The position numbers and the translations under genes were made by a program. A stretch of DNA of 64,000 nt from FEB-25 sp963726315 (lineage in GTDB: Bacteria > Chloroflexota > Anaerolineae > Anaerolineales > UBA4823). Within the stretch, counting starts at the first letter, position 1. The number at the start of each line of letters is the position of its first letter. The DNA lies in contig CAVSBZ010000004.1 in NCBI GenBank assembly GCA_963726315.1, positions 161,080-225,079 of the forward strand, read 5' to 3'. Under the pieces are notes generated by a model, which worked only from the letters and a program-made list of their open reading frames with translations, was not told where the DNA came from and searched no databases. Below are positions 44,721-56,003 of the stretch, one piece after another.

Positions 44721-45186
44721 CTTGCGGTGAACCGGGACTTCGAGTTCCTCCTGGGGGGCCAGGAGTCGGGATCGGGCCACGGCCATTTTGACCAGGTCCT
44801 GGGCCTTTGCGGTGGCCGCTTCTTTTTCGTGAAGGTGGACCCAGGAACAGTGTTCCCGGATATTGGCCATCTCAAAAAGATAGGGGTTCAACCCGGCGTC
44901 CTGGCAGGCGGCCCGGAAGGTCGGTTCGTGGAGGCGGGGGGTGCAGGAGGCCACCACCACCCGGTTCAGCCGCTGTTCTCTGATATCGTCTTTGATCAGT
45001 TCCTGCCCCGGTTCGGAACAGGTGTAAAGGTTATGTTTGGACAGGACCACTCCGGGCAGACCGGCGGCAAATTCGGCAACCTGGGCACAATCCACCACTC
45101 CGCCGATATTCAACCCGCAATGACAGACATAGACCCCGATCCGGGGTTCTTCTTTTTCTTTTCGTCTGTACTTTTTTAGGGGTCAA
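44711..45186 (-). CDS. hdrA: HdrA-like heterodisulfide reductase subunit A, N-terminal fragment
   Basis: Begins IGVYVCHCGLNIGGVVDC, the HdrA N-terminus, then YTCSEPGQELI, VVASCTPRLHEPTFR, HCSWVHLHEKEAATAKA and EELEVPVHRKALVI, where the FAD-binding GxGxxG should start but the sequence switches to NuoH. HdrA passes electrons between ferredoxin and partner enzymes, often by flavin bifurcation. A likely TTG start at 45186 has AAGGAG ten bases upstream, but it is in a different frame from the body; an A-rich run near 45145-45165 probably carries the indel. It follows korC by about 70 bases. Confidence 0.85.
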
Positions 45187-45204
45187 CCCGATAACTCCTT
45201 TATA

Positions 45205-45295
45205 AATCAGAATCAGCGGTCAGAGATCAGAAGTCAGCACAGGTTAACTTTTTGTTATTCTGACTTCTGACTGCTGATTTCTGAGCTTCTGTTCT
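45205..45295. repeat. TCAGAAGTCAG-type short repeats
   Basis: The stretch between hdrA and korC (running into the korC end) has gatcagaagtcagc on one side and ctgacttctgactgctgat on the other. They form an imperfect inverted repeat around the TTGTTA centre. Confidence 0.45.
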
Positions 45296-45843
45296 TAACT
45301 TGTTTCCCATACTCATAGCCCTTTTCAAAGGCCTTGAGGTTCAATTCTTCGGTCCCGCTGGGGATGGAATCAAAAAGGGCTTGTTTCATGGCCTCATAAC
45401 CGACCACCCCGGTAACCGAGGTAATAAACCCGAGCATGACGATATTGGCTACGATCGTTCGACCCAGTTTTTCAGCCAGCCGGGTGGCCGGGATTTTAAA
45501 CAAGTCGGCAGCCTTCCGGAACCGTATCCAGTTGGACCAAATCCTCATCGATCAGGACCATGGCCTGATCGGACATCTGCCGGCCATAGGTGTTTTTGGC
45601 CTCTTCGGACATGAGCACCAGAATTTGAGGCAGGGAAACCCGGGGATAATAGATGGCCCCGCCGGAAATAATCACATCGGCACTGCAAGCCCCGCCCCGG
45701 GCCTCCGGGCCATAGCTTTGGGTAAAAACGGCCTTGAGATGTTCATAAAGGGAGGCTGCTTTGCCCAGAATATTTCCGGCCAGGATGATCCCCTGGCCGC
45801 CGAACCCGGCCAGTCGAATTTCGGTTTTATCTGGTTTGTTCAT
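45255..45843 (-). CDS. korC: 2-oxoacid:ferredoxin oxidoreductase gamma subunit, frameshifted
   Basis: Two frames: 45843-45496 has the N-terminus EIRLAGFGGQGIILAGNILG and SYGPEARGGACSADVIIS, both diagnostic; 45548-45255 has LFKIPATRLAEKLGRTIVAN and VMLGFITSVTGVVG. They join near 45505-45525 with a one-base shift, giving about 195 residues. The gamma subunit pairs with alpha and beta in the enzyme that oxidises 2-oxoglutarate (or a related 2-oxoacid) to its CoA ester with ferredoxin. Confidence 0.88.
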
Positions 45844-45896
45844 CGGTTAAATCTATCGTTGAAGACTAAGTTTAGGCTGAATAGAAACTAGCTTTT

Positions 45897-45924
45897 CAGC
45901 CTTCAGCCTACAGCCTTCAGCCTG
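45897..45924. repeat. Tandem 14-base repeat
   Basis: CAGCCTTCAGCCTA at 45897-45910 and CAGCCTTCAGCCTG at 45911-45924, in the gap between korB and korC. Confidence 0.7.
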
Positions 45925-45964
45925 ATTTGTCTCCGTTCTCCTGAATTTTTTCAGGATTTTTTCC

Positions 45965-46826
45965 TCATATTCTCCCCAGAAAGGTGGGCCGTGTCTCTTC
46001 GATAAATTTCCCGACGATGATCTTTCCCCTCAGGGCGATATCCACGTCCCTCGGGTCGGCGCCATTCTGGACTATACTGTTTTCCTTGTAATAGATTCAT
46101 CTCATCCAGGCCGCTGCCGATTTTATTGGGCCGTCCGTACCCGATAGGACAGGGGGCGATGACTTCAATAAAGGTAAACCCATTGATGGCAAGAGTCTCG
46201 GCAATGGAATTAACCAGTTGCCGGGCATGGAAAGTAGTCCAGCGGGCCACATAAACCGCTCCACTGGCATGGGCCAGATAAGGCAGATTAAACGAGGCTT
46301 CCGAATTGCCGTAGGGGGTCGTGGTCGTCCTGGCCGTTACCGGGGTGGTCGGGGCCACCTGGCCCCCGGTCATCCCGTAATTGAAATTATTGACACAGAT
46401 GACCTTCAGGTTGACATTTCTCCGGGCGGCATGAATGAAATGATTTCCGCCGATGGCAAAAAGATCCCCGTCGCCGCTGAATACGGTCACCGAAAGATCG
46501 GGACGGGTCAAGGACAATCCGGTGGCAAAAGGGATGGCCCGGCCATGGGTGGTGTGGTAGGTGTCCATATTCAGATAACCGGCCACCCGGCCGGTGCAGC
46601 CGATGCCGGAAACCACCACCGACCGATCCATGGGAATTCCGGCCATCTTCAGGCCGTTGATATAGGTGTTCAGGACCACACCCAACCCGCAGCCCGGGCA
46701 CCAGATATGGGGGATTCTGCCCGGTTTCAGATAATGGTCATCGGGATGGAGGCCATGCTGTTCGTCTATGAGACGGCCCATGGCTTCCTGATCAAAAGGG
46801 ACCACAGGTTGATACCGTATTTTCAT
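45965..46826 (-). CDS. korB: 2-oxoacid:ferredoxin oxidoreductase beta subunit, frameshifted near its end
   Basis: Starts at the ATG 46826 (MKIRYQPVV), which overlaps the korA stop (ATGA). HIWCPGCGLGVVLNTYINGL (cluster Cys), SGIGCTGRVAGYLNMDTYHT and FSGDGDLFAIGGNHFIHAARR, followed by NNFNYGMTGGQ (thiamine diphosphate site GDGD..NN), are canonical. After NLLQ the frame shifts by one base near 46083. The true ending ENSIVQNGADPRDVDIAL, then GKFIEETRPTFLGRI, stops at 45965. About 287 residues after correction. Confidence 0.92.
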
Positions 46827-47979
46827 GGCAGATATTCCTCGACCGCTTCCATAATGTCCTTGGGGGTATGGATGGACCCGCCCATTAAAGGCAAAAGGAC
46901 CGTTTCGGCCTGACCCTGGGCGCACCGCTCCACTTCATAGGCGATTTGGCCGTAATTGATTTCAGGAACGATAAAGGCCTTGACCCCTCTGGCCATCTGG
47001 CGGATCTTGTTCTTCCGGGAAGGGCCAGAGGGTGATCAGACGCAGGAGCCCCACTTTCTTGCCTCGGGAACGAAGAACGGGACAGCCTCCCGGGCCGCCC
47101 GGGAAGTGCAGCCATAGGCCACCACCACCACCTCGGCTGCATCGGAGGTCTCGACGGCTTCCATTTGAATAATTTTCGGGCGCGTTGAGCCGGATTTTAT
47201 CCACCAGCCGCCGGACCATCCGTTCATGGACGCTGGGTAATGACGGGATATCCCTGTTCATCATGGGTCAAGCCGGTGACATGGACATGATATCCCTCTC
47301 CGGCACAGGCCATAGGGGGAACAAGATCGTCCCCGGCCATAAAGGGCAGATAGCATTCCCGGGTCTGATCTGGACGTCGGCGGACGGAAACCAGATGAAT
47401 TTGATCCGGCGGCGGGATGATCACTTTTTCGGACATGTGCCCCACCAGCTCATCCCCCAGAACAAATACCGGCAGCCGGTAGATCTCCGACAAATTAAAG
47501 GCCTCAATGGTCAGATCAAACATCTCCTGGGGAGAAGAAGGGGAAAGGGCGATGACCTCGTAATCGCCATGGGAGCCCCAGCGGGCCTGCATGACATCGG
47601 CCTGTCCGACCAGGGTGGGCAGCCCCGTGGAAGGCCCGCCGCGCATGATATTGACGATGACGCAAGGGGTTTCGGTCATCATGCCCAGACCGATATTTTC
47701 CATCATCAGGGAAAAACCCGGGCCGGAAGTGGCGGTCATGGACTTGGTTCCGCCCCAGGAGGCCCCCAGGATGGCGGCCACGGAGGCGATCTCATCTTCC
47801 ATCTGGATACAGATCCCCTGCACTTGGGGCAGCCGTCTGGCCATCCGTTCGGCGATTTCCGTGGCCGGCGTGATGGGATAGCCGGCAAAAAACCGGCAGC
47901 CGGCGGCAATGGCCCCTTCAGCGCAGGCTTCATCGCCATTGATAAAATATTCGCCGGTTAAAATTCCTGAATCAGACAT
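46823..47979 (-). CDS. korA: 2-oxoacid:ferredoxin oxidoreductase alpha subunit, frameshifted
   Basis: The first 230 residues are clean: ACAEGAIAAGCRFFAGYPITPATEIAE, QMEDEIASVAAILGASWGG, TSGPGFSLMMENIGL and MRGGPSTGLPT are the alpha-subunit hallmarks. Three or more one-base shifts follow between about 47230 and 46990. Pieces in different frames give SVHERMVRRLVDKIRLNAP, VVVAYGCTSRAAREAV, RLITLWPFPE and the end FIVPEINYGQIAYEVERC, with stop overlapping the korB start at 46823. About 385 residues when assembled. Confidence 0.9.
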
Positions 47980-48013
47980 GTCCTGTTGCTTTCCCGTTCC
48001 TGCGCTCCCCGGT

Positions 48014-48331
48014 TCAAGACGGCGGGAGATCGGCCGGAGGGTGATTACGCTCCAATTTTTTGGAATAATTGACGATATCCTCGGCCGTTAATTCTTTGTA
48101 TTCTTTAAGGACACTGTATATGGCAAATTCCGGACAAATGATCTCACACAGATTGCAATTGACGCATTCGCCCTGCTTGGTGACCAGAGGGGGATGATAG
48201 CCTTTTTTGTTGAATTCCGAGGCTTCTTTGAGGACCTGGTTGGGGCAGAATTCAATGCAAAACCCGCAGCCTTTGCAGCGGTCTTTTATAATATGCAGTT
48301 CCCCGATGGGAATGGAATGGGACCTTGGCAT
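48014..48331 (-). CDS. korD: 2-oxoacid:ferredoxin oxidoreductase delta subunit (2x4Fe-4S ferredoxin)
   Basis: 105 residues with two 4Fe-4S motifs, CKGCGFCIEFCP and CVNCNLCEIICP, set in a small ferredoxin fold with a helical tail. It heads the korD-A-B-C order, 34 bases ahead of korA. It would pass electrons from the 2-oxoacid enzyme to soluble ferredoxin or to the HdrA encoded at the end of the cluster. Confidence 0.93.
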   Translation of the reverse strand: MPRSHSIPIGELHIIKDRCKGCGFCIEFCPNQVLKEASEFNKKGYHPPLVTKQGECVNCNLCEIICPEFAIYSVLKEYKELTAEDIVNYSKKLERNHPPADLPPS

Positions 48332-48494
48332 CCAGCGGCAAGTCTCCAGAATTTCATGGTGACCTCAAATGGACTTTACACAAAATTTTTAAAATTAGCG
48401 AAAAAATGGCCAATGTCAATAAAAAAATGACGCTTCGCCCTTTTGGGTGGGTACCCCTCGTATCGGGTAGGACTGGATATCGTCAATTCTTAAA

Positions 48495-49004
48495 TTAGCT
48501 TAGGGACGCCAGCAGGGACTCGGATACCTCCCGGACCTCCGGGTCCTCGGCCAGGGCGGAGAGGGTGCGCAGTTTACTCAGGAAGGCCTGCCTTTCCCGC
48601 AGGGAACGACCGGGATGCAGGCGGGCCAGTTGCTCGAGGCTGCCGGTGGAAATGGAAGGGTCCGGAAAGTCCAAGAAAAGAAATAGCAGACCCCAGTCTC
48701 GGGGCAGGCCGTATTCCCGCACATACTGCTTGACCAGCGGGGTGAACTTCTTGCTGCCGAAATGGCGCTGCAGGGCGTCGGCCAGCTTCTGGTGCTCCGG
48801 GGTCCCCTGTTTGCCCTGGAAAACTTTATGCGCCTCCTGCAGGGCCCGTTGGCGCTGCCGTTCGGCCCTTTGGCTTCCCGGCCGGGCCGCCGGCCGCTCC
48901 CCCCGGGCCACATGACGGCTACCGTCCCGACGCTGGTCGATTTCCCGCCAGGAAGGCCGCTCCCGTTCCGGACGATCGTCGTCTCGCGGGGCCACCGGAT
49001 TCAC
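48495..49004 (-). CDS. Hypothetical basic/acidic protein
   Basis: 169 residues. The first 60 are rich in Arg and Glu and probably disordered; the rest is helical, with HFGSKKFTPLVKQYVREYG, LLFLFLDFPDPSISTGSLEQL and a closing SESLLASLS. No family name is recognised. Its GTG start overlaps the phosphofructokinase stop (GTGA), so it is translated with it. The gap to korD (48332-48494) holds nothing clear. Confidence 0.7.
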   Translation of the reverse strand: MNPVAPRDDDRPERERPSWREIDQRRDGSRHVARGERPAARPGSQRAERQRQRALQEAHKVFQGKQGTPEHQKLADALQRHFGSKKFTPLVKQYVREYGLPRDWGLLFLFLDFPDPSISTGSLEQLARLHPGRSLRERQAFLSKLRTLSALAEDPEVREVSESLLASLS

Positions 49005-50384
49005 CCTTCACCGGGCGGGCGCCCGCCCGGAGTATTTTTCACCGGGGGCTGGCCGGTGGATTCCAGGACACTCATCCACATATTCCCTTCCAGATCCACC
49101 TGCTTTCTCTTGGCCACGGCGGCCCGGATGGGGACATGGACATACTCATTATTCCAGAGGCTGACCAGCATATTGGTTTTGCCGGCCATGCCGGCATGGA
49201 CCGCGTGCTGGCCCAGGAAGCCGCAAAAGATCCGGTCACTGGAATTGGCCGGCTGGCTGCGGATGATATAACTGGGATCGATATACTTCAGGTTGATCTC
49301 CAGATTCAGCCGGGCAAAATGGGCCTTGATTTGTTCGACCAGAAAGGGCCCGATATCGCCCAATCTGATGTTTCCCGAAGGATCCTGTCTTAAGGGATCG
49401 CCGGTAAAAAATCTTTGTCCGGCCCCTTCGGCCACCACGATCACGGCATGTCCCCGCTCGGCCAATCGTTTTTGCAGGGCGGCCAATAATCCCTCGGGGC
49501 CTTCCAGATCAAAATCCGCTTCCGGGATCAGCACAAAATTGACTTCCCGGGAAGCCAGGGCGGCATGGGCGGCGATAAACCCGGAATAGCGCCCCATCAG
49601 CTTGACCATCCCGATCCCCTTGGGCGCCCCCAGGGATTCGACATGGGCGCTGCGGATGGTCCCGGCCGCGCTTTCCACGGCCGTTTCAAAACCGAAGGAT
49701 TTTTCCACCAGGGAGATATCATTGTCGATGGTCTTGGGGATGCCGATGACCGAGGTGATCAGCCCGCGCCGCTTAATTTCCTCGGAGATCAGGTCGGCCC
49801 CCCGCAGGGTGCCGTCCCCGCCGATGGTAAAGAGGATATTGATGTTGAGCTGCTGCAGGGAATCGACGATTTCCTCGATCTGATATTGGCCCCGGGAAGA
49901 GGAAAGGATCGTCCCCCCCAGTTCGTGGATGGAGGAAACCCGCTCCGGGTTCAGGTCGATCACCGGGTGGTTGTAGGCCGGGATGAAGCCCTGATAGCCA
50001 TAGGGGATGCCGATGATGTTGTGCACCCCGTAAATATAATAGAGTTCCAGGACAATGGCCCGGATGACATCATTCAGTCCCGGGACAGAGCCCGCCGGCG
50101 GTGACGATGGCGCATTTGATCTGTTTGGGGTGGAAAAAAATCTTCTGCCGGGGGCCGGCCTTTTCGAAGGACAGGGGGGCTTCGCCCCTGCGAAAACACT
50201 CCAGAAAATATTTTTCGGACATGTCGATCAGCACCCGGTCCTGGTCGCGGATAAAGTTTTTGCAGAGCGCTGGGCGGTCTGCTGATCTTGCATTGGCGAA
50301 GCAGCGTACCGGGGAATCGATTTTGGGCGCCCCGATGGTTTCGATCAGGATGTCTTCTTCGGTCAGATGGCTGATGATATCCAT
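49001..50384 (-). CDS. 6-phosphofructokinase, long clade, frameshifted
   Basis: About 460 residues from two frames. The N-terminal extension (MDIISHLTEEDILIETIG) and KCAIVTAGGLCPG end in a false stop because of one extra G in a GGG run near 50075; the body continues LNDVIRAIVLELYYIYGV. Motifs: GIPYGYQGF, TIGGDGTLRGAD, PKTIDNDI and KLMGRYSGFIA. Gly in GGDGT points to ATP, while Lys in PKTIDND is usual in PPi-dependent or long-clade enzymes, so donor specificity is open. The start is 17 bases from the kdsD stop. Confidence 0.87.
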
Positions 50385-50400
50385 GGCACTCCTTTAATGG

Positions 50401-51374
50401 TCATCGGAATTTAAATTCTCCCCGGCCCAGCAGGTCGTGCAGATGCAGGATCCCCAGCACCCGCTGCTCGGGATCCACAATCGGCAGGACGGTGATCAGA
50501 TAGGCTTCCATCAGCTCCAGGGCCTCGGAGGCCAGGACCTCCGGGGAAATGGATTTTGGGTTCGGGGTCATGACCTGTCCGGTCAGGGTCTCCTGCAGCG
50601 GAATCCTGCGCTTGATAAGCCGCCGCAAGTCCCCGTCGGTCAGGATCCCCCCAGGATCTGCTCTTCTCCTTCCACCACCAGGGTGGCCCCCAGGTCCTTG
50701 CCATCCATCTCCTGGATGGCTTCCTCCAGAGGTTGGTCCGGAGAAACCAGGGGGACCTGGTCTCCGGTGAGCATGACCTCCGCGACCTTGACGGCCAGCC
50801 GTTCCCCCAGGCTGCCTCCCGGGATGAAAGCGGCGGAAATCCTGATGATTGAACTGGCGCCGTTTGATCAGGGCCACGGCCAGGGCATCCCCCATGGCCA
50901 GGGCCGCGGTGGTGCTGGCGGTGGGCACCATCCCCCAGGGACAGGCCTCTTTTTCCACCCCCACATCGATGACCATATCGCTCTGCCTGGCCAGGGTGGA
51001 TTCCGGGTTGCCGGTAAAGGCGATCAATTTGGCCCCGATCCGCCTGAGGCTGGGGAGAATGATGGTCAGTTCCCCGGTTTCCCCGCTGTTGGAAATGGCC
51101 AGGACGATATCCTTGGAGGTGACCATGCCCAAATCCCCGTGCATGGCCTCCACCGGGTGCAGAAACAGGGAAGGGGTGCCGGTGCTGTTCAGGGTGGCCA
51201 CGATCTTGCGGGCCACGATCCCGGATTTGCCGATCCCGGTGATGATGACCCGGCCTTTGAGCTGTAGATGGCTTCAACCGCCTTTTCAAATTCCGTTCCC
51301 AGTTTGGGGATCAGATTCAAAATCCCCTGGGCTTCGATTTCCAGGACTTCTCTGGCCTCCTCCAGGATACTCAT
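50401..51374 (-). CDS. kdsD: Arabinose-5-phosphate isomerase (SIS plus CBS pair), frameshifted
   Basis: KdsD converts ribulose-5-phosphate to arabinose-5-phosphate for Kdo, so it marks an outer membrane. Order: EAREVLEIEAQGI, then (next frame) GRVIITGIGKSGIVARKI, LHPVEAMHGDLGMV, SNSGETGELTIILPSLRR, and QFNHQDFRRFHPG; then a shifted stretch encoding LAVKVAEVMLTGDQVPLV; then GGILTDGDLRRLIKRR and the last CBS domain. At least three one-base shifts lie near 51262, 50820 and 50655. The start overlaps the purF stop (TGATG). Confidence 0.88.
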
Positions 51375-52786
51375 CAGACGATGCGTTCCAGGCAGAGTTT
51401 GGAAAAGGCCTGGTCGGGAGGTACCGGGTAGCGGCCGTCAAAACAGGCCAGACAAAAGCTGGAAGCCGGCAGACCGGTGGCCTCGACCATGCCTTCCAGG
51501 CTCAGGTATCCCAGGCCATCCAGCCCTAAAAATTTCTGGATCTCCTCGACGGAATGGTGGCAGGCGATCAATTCCCCCTTGGTGGAAAAATCAATGCCGT
51601 AATAACAGGGGAAGCGGTGGGGAGGACAACTGACCAGCATATGGACTTCGGTGGCCCCGGCGGACCGGATGGCCTGGACCCGGGTCCGGCTGGTGGTTCC
51701 CCGGATGATGGAGTCTTCGATGATGACCACCCGTTTCCCTTTCAGGACCGACCGGACCGGATTGAGTTTGACCCGGACCCCGAAATCCCGCATGCTCTGG
51801 GAGGGCTGGATAAAGGTCCGGCCCACGTAATGATTGCGGATGACCCCCATTTCAAAGGGGATACCGGAGGCCTCGGCAAAGCCCAGGGCCGCGTAATTGC
51901 CGGAATCCGGGAAGGGCATGGCCAGGTCCGCCTGGGGTTGAAATTCCTTGGCCAGCATCTGGCCCAATCGTTTCCGGACCTGGTAGACATTCTGTCCGAA
52001 GATATGGCTGTCCGGCCGGGCGAAATAGATAAACTCAAAGATGCAAAAGGCCTTCCGCTCCTGGGGAAACGGCTTGATGGAACGCAGGCCGTGGGCGTTG
52101 ATAAAAACAATTTCTCCCGGTTCGATATCGCGGACATACTGGGCCTCCACCAGATCCAGGGCGCAGGTCTCGGAGGCCAGGACATAGGAGCCGTTTAATC
52201 TCCCCAGGCACAAGGGCCGAAAGCCGAAGGGGTCCCGGGCCCCGATCAGTTGATCCTGGGTCAGCAGGACCATGGAATAGGCCCCCTGGACCTGGGACAG
52301 GGCCTGGATCAGGGCCGGTTCCAAGCCCTTTTCCAGGCCATGGGCGATGAGGTGAATGAAGATCTCACTGTCCATGGTGGATTGAAAGATGGCCCCTTTT
52401 TTTTCCAGGTCCCGGCGCAGGTCGTGGGCATTGGTCAGATTGCCGTTATGGGCGATGGCCAGGGCCAGCCCGCCATGGGAGACCAGAAAAGGCTGGGCGT
52501 TTTTCAACATGGAAGAGCCGGTGGTGGAGTAGCGGACATGGCCGATGGCCAGATTCCCCTGCAGGCGGGCCAGACTCTGTTCGTTAAAGACATCCGGCAC
52601 CAGGCCCATGCCCTTTTGTTCCCGGACCTAGGTGCCGTCGGAAATGACGATGCCGGCGCTTTCCTCCCCCCGGTGCTGCAGGGCGTACAGTCCGAAATAG
52701 GTCAGTTTGGCGGCCTCCGGATGTCCGAAGATCCCGAAAATGCCGCATTCTTCTTTGATCTCGACGGTTGGAAAATCATGGTCCAT
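51374..52786 (-). CDS. purF: Amidophosphoribosyltransferase with an in-frame amber codon
   Basis: PurF makes phosphoribosylamine from PRPP and glutamine, the first step of purine synthesis. From the ATG at 52786 the sequence reads EIKEECGIFGIFGHPEAAKL, with the catalytic Cys at residue 14 after a short propeptide, then LQHRGEESAGI. Codon 53 is TAG (52630-52628) where DGT(K)VREQKGMG is expected. Beyond it the frame continues cleanly for 411 codons through GHVRYSTTG, HNGNLTN, DPFGFRPLCLG, the PRPP loop VVIIEDSIIRGTTSRTRV and a Cys-containing C-terminus. One substitution (AAG to TAG) would explain it. AGGAGG precedes the ATG. Confidence 0.92.
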
Positions 52787-55700
52787 TTACTTGATTCCTC
52801 CTGATGATATTCCTGGATGGTCCGACGGATATTTTTTTCCCCTGCAGGGCCTCAATGGCCTCGGCGGTGGCTTTGGCTCCGGCCACGGTGGTGTATAGGG
52901 AATGTTATGATCAGGCGGTCTGGCGGATGGAATAGGATTCGGAAACACTCTGGCGCCGATGGTGGTATTGATCACCAATTGGATGTCCCCGTTTTTCATC
53001 CGGTCCACCACATGGGGCCGTCCCTCCCGGACCTTGTTGACCTTCTGGTTGGGCAGACCGGCCTCCTCAGAAAAGCGGAGGTGCCCCGGGTGGCCAGGAT
53101 TTTAAAGCCCAGATTATATAGTTTTTGGCCGTGGATAAAATCAATTTTTTATCCTGATCCTTGACGCTGATAAAGACCGTTCCGCCCAGGGGCAGATTCT
53201 GCCCGGCCGCCAACTGGGATTTGGCAAAGGCCAGGCCGAAGGTTTCGTCGATGCCCATGACCTCGCCGGTGGATTTCATCTCCGGACCCAGCAGGGTGTC
53301 CACCCCGGGAAAGCGCAGAAAGGGAAAGACCGATTCTTTGACCGAGATATGGGCCGGGACGATCTCCCGGGTCAGTCCCTGGGCTTCCAGACTCCGGCCC
53401 AGCATGACCCGGGTGGCCACCTTGGCCCAGGGGACGCCGGTGGCCTTGCTGACAAAAGGGATGGTCCGGGAGGCCCGGGGATTGACCTCCAGGACATACA
53501 GGATGTCGTCCTTAATGGCATACTGGATATTCATCAGCCCGCGAACCCCCAATTCCCGGGCCAGGGCATAGGTGTTTTCCTGAATCCGGCGGATCTGTTC
53601 CGGGCTGAGGGTATAGGGGGGCAGGACGCAGGCGCTGTCCCCGGAATGGATCCCGGCCTCTTCAATATGCTCCATGATCCCGCAGATCAGGGTGTGCTGG
53701 CCGTCGGAAATGGCATCCACATCGATTTCGATGGCCTCTTCCAGAAATTTGTCGATCAGGATGGGATGCCCGGGCGAGACCAGGACCGCCTTGGCCATAA
53801 AGGATTCCAGGGCCTCCGGCTCATAGACGATCTCCATGGCCCGGCCGCCCAGGACATAGGAGGGGCGGACCACCACCGGGTAGCCGATCCGGGCGGCCAC
53901 TTCCCGGGCCTCGGCCGTGGTCAAGGCCGTCCCGTTTTCCGGCTGGATCAGATTTAATTTTTGCAACAGGTCCTTGAACCGTTCCCGGTCTTCGGCCCGG
54001 TCGATGCTGTCCGGCGAAGTCCCGATGATCGGGGCCCCGACTGTCTGAAGCCCCACGGCCAGGTTCAGAGGGGTCTGGCCGCCGAACTGCACGATCAGCC
54101 CTTGGGTTTTTCCCGGTCCAGGATGTGCCGGACATCCTCCAGGGTCAGCGGTTCGAAATAGAGCTTGTCCGAGATGTCGTAGTCGGTGCTGACCGTTTCC
54201 GGATTGCTGTTGACCATGATGCTGGTCAGCCCTTCCTCCCGGATGGTCAGGGAGGCATGGACGCAGCAATAGTCAAATTCGATCCCCTGCCCGATCCGGT
54301 TGGGTCCGCCGCCCAGGATGATGATGCTCTCCGTCGGCGAAGGCCGGACTTCGTCTTCCTGTTCATAGGTGGAATAATAATAGGGCGTATAGGCCTCGAA
54401 TTCGGCGGCGCAGGTATCCACCAGTTTATAGACCGGAAGAATACCGGCGGCGGTCCTTCGCTGGAAGACTTCTTCCGGGGAGGCCTTGAAGCAGATGGCC
54501 CAACTGGACATCGGAAAAGCCGTATTCCTTGGCCTGGCGAAGCCGTTCACGGGGAGTTCCTCCAGCCGCTGCCCGGCCAGGGTTTTTTCCAAATCCAAAA
54601 TCTGGACCAGGTTGTGAGGAACCAGGGATCGATCCGGGTCAGGTCATGAATTTCCTGGACCGTCAGCCCGGCCTGCAAGGCGGCCCGGAGATAAAAAATC
54701 CGCTGGGAATTGGGCTGGCGGAGTTTTTTCTGGATTTCTTCCAGGGGGATGATCGGGAGGTCTTTGCCGTCGGCCCCGAAGCCGAACCGGCCGATCTCCA
54801 GGGAGCGGATCCCTTTCTGCAGGGCTTCCTTAAAGGTCCGGCCGATGGCCATGGCCTCGCCCACGGACTTCATGGAAGTGGTCAGGAAATCTTCCGTGCC
54901 CGGAAATTTTTCAAAGGTCCAGCGGGGGATCTTGACCACGCAGTAATCGATGGTCGGCTCAAAAGAGGCCATGGTTTCCCGGGTGATGTCGTTGGGGATT
55001 TCGTCCAGGGTATAGCCCACGGCCAGTTTGGCCGCGATCTTGGCGATGGGAAATCCGGTGGCCTTGGAGGCCAGGGCCGAAGAGCGGGAAACCCGGGGAT
55101 TCATTTCGATGACCACCATCTCCCCGGTCCGGGGTGAACGGCAAACTGGATATTGGAGCCGCCGGTTTCCACCCCGATCTCCCGGATAATGGCCAGGGAG
55201 GCATCCCGCATGGTCTGGTATTCCCGGTCGGTCAGGGTCTGGGCCGGGGCCACGGTGATGGAGTCGCCGGTATGGACGCCCATGGGGTCGAAGTTTTCAA
55301 TGGAACAGATGATGACCACATTGTCCTTGTAGTCCCGCATGACCTCCAGTTCGTATTCCTTCCAGCCCAGGACCGATTCCTCCAGCATGATCTGGTGGAT
55401 CATGCTGGCTTCCAGCCCGGAGGCGACCAGGGCCTCCAACTCTTCCCGGTTATAGGCCACGCCGCCCCCGGTGCCGCCCAGGGTGAAACTGGGCCGGATG
55501 ATGACGGGATAGCCGATCTTTTCTGCCAAGGCCCGGGCCTCTTCCAGCGTGGTGGCGATACCGCTTTCCGGGACCCGCAGACCGATCTTCCACATGGCCC
55601 GGCGAAATTCATCCCGGTCCTCGGCCTTTTTGATCACCGGCAGCGAGGCCCCGATCATTTCCACCCCGTAGCGGTCCAGAACCCCGCTCTCGGCCACGGC

Positions 55701-56000
55701 CACGGCCGTATTGAGACCGGTCTGGCCGCCCAGGGTGGGCAGCAGGGCCTGGGGCCTTTCCCGTTCGATGATCCTGGTGACCATCTCCGGGGTGATCGGT
55801 TCGATATAGGTGCGCTGGGCCATCTCCGGGTCGGTCATGATGGTGGCCGGATTGCTGTTGATCAGCACGACCTCAAAGCCTTCTTCCCGCAGGGCCTTGC
55901 AGGCCTGGGTGCCGGAATAGTCGAATTCACAGGCCTGGCTGATGATGATCGGTCCGGAGCCGATAATCAGAATCTTCTTAATATCAGTTCGTTTGGGCAT
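52787..56000 (-). CDS. carB: Carbamoyl-phosphate synthase large subunit, several frameshifts
   Basis: The full length (about 1070 codons) is present but split among at least four frames: 56000-55101 (KKILIIGSGPIIISQACEFD, first ATP-grasp), 55119-54547 (MVVIEMNPRVSRSSALASKA), 54598-54095 (second-half linker, IILGGGPNRIGQGIEFDY) and 54269-53067 (second ATP-grasp, VVRPSYVLGGRAMEIVYE and VLEVNPRASRTIPFVSKATG). The last 100 residues (the MGS-like allosteric domain, IQLVINTTIGARVFP) are spread over further small pieces to about 52790. The enzyme makes carbamoyl phosphate for pyrimidines and arginine. It lies between carA and purF. Confidence 0.93.
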
Positions 56001-56003
56001 GGC

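Noticed and set aside
45205..45295. Possible CRISPR repeats
   Set aside because: The short CAGAAGTCAG units are not evenly spaced and no spacers or cas genes are present; no CRISPR array was seen in the window.
50437..51267. Plus-strand ORF of 276 codons
   Set aside because: Opposite kdsD, whose motifs are clear; high GC leaves long antisense frames.
52628..52630. Pyrrolysine at the purF TAG
   Set aside because: No pyl genes in view, and Lys is the expected residue; an A-to-T change is simpler.
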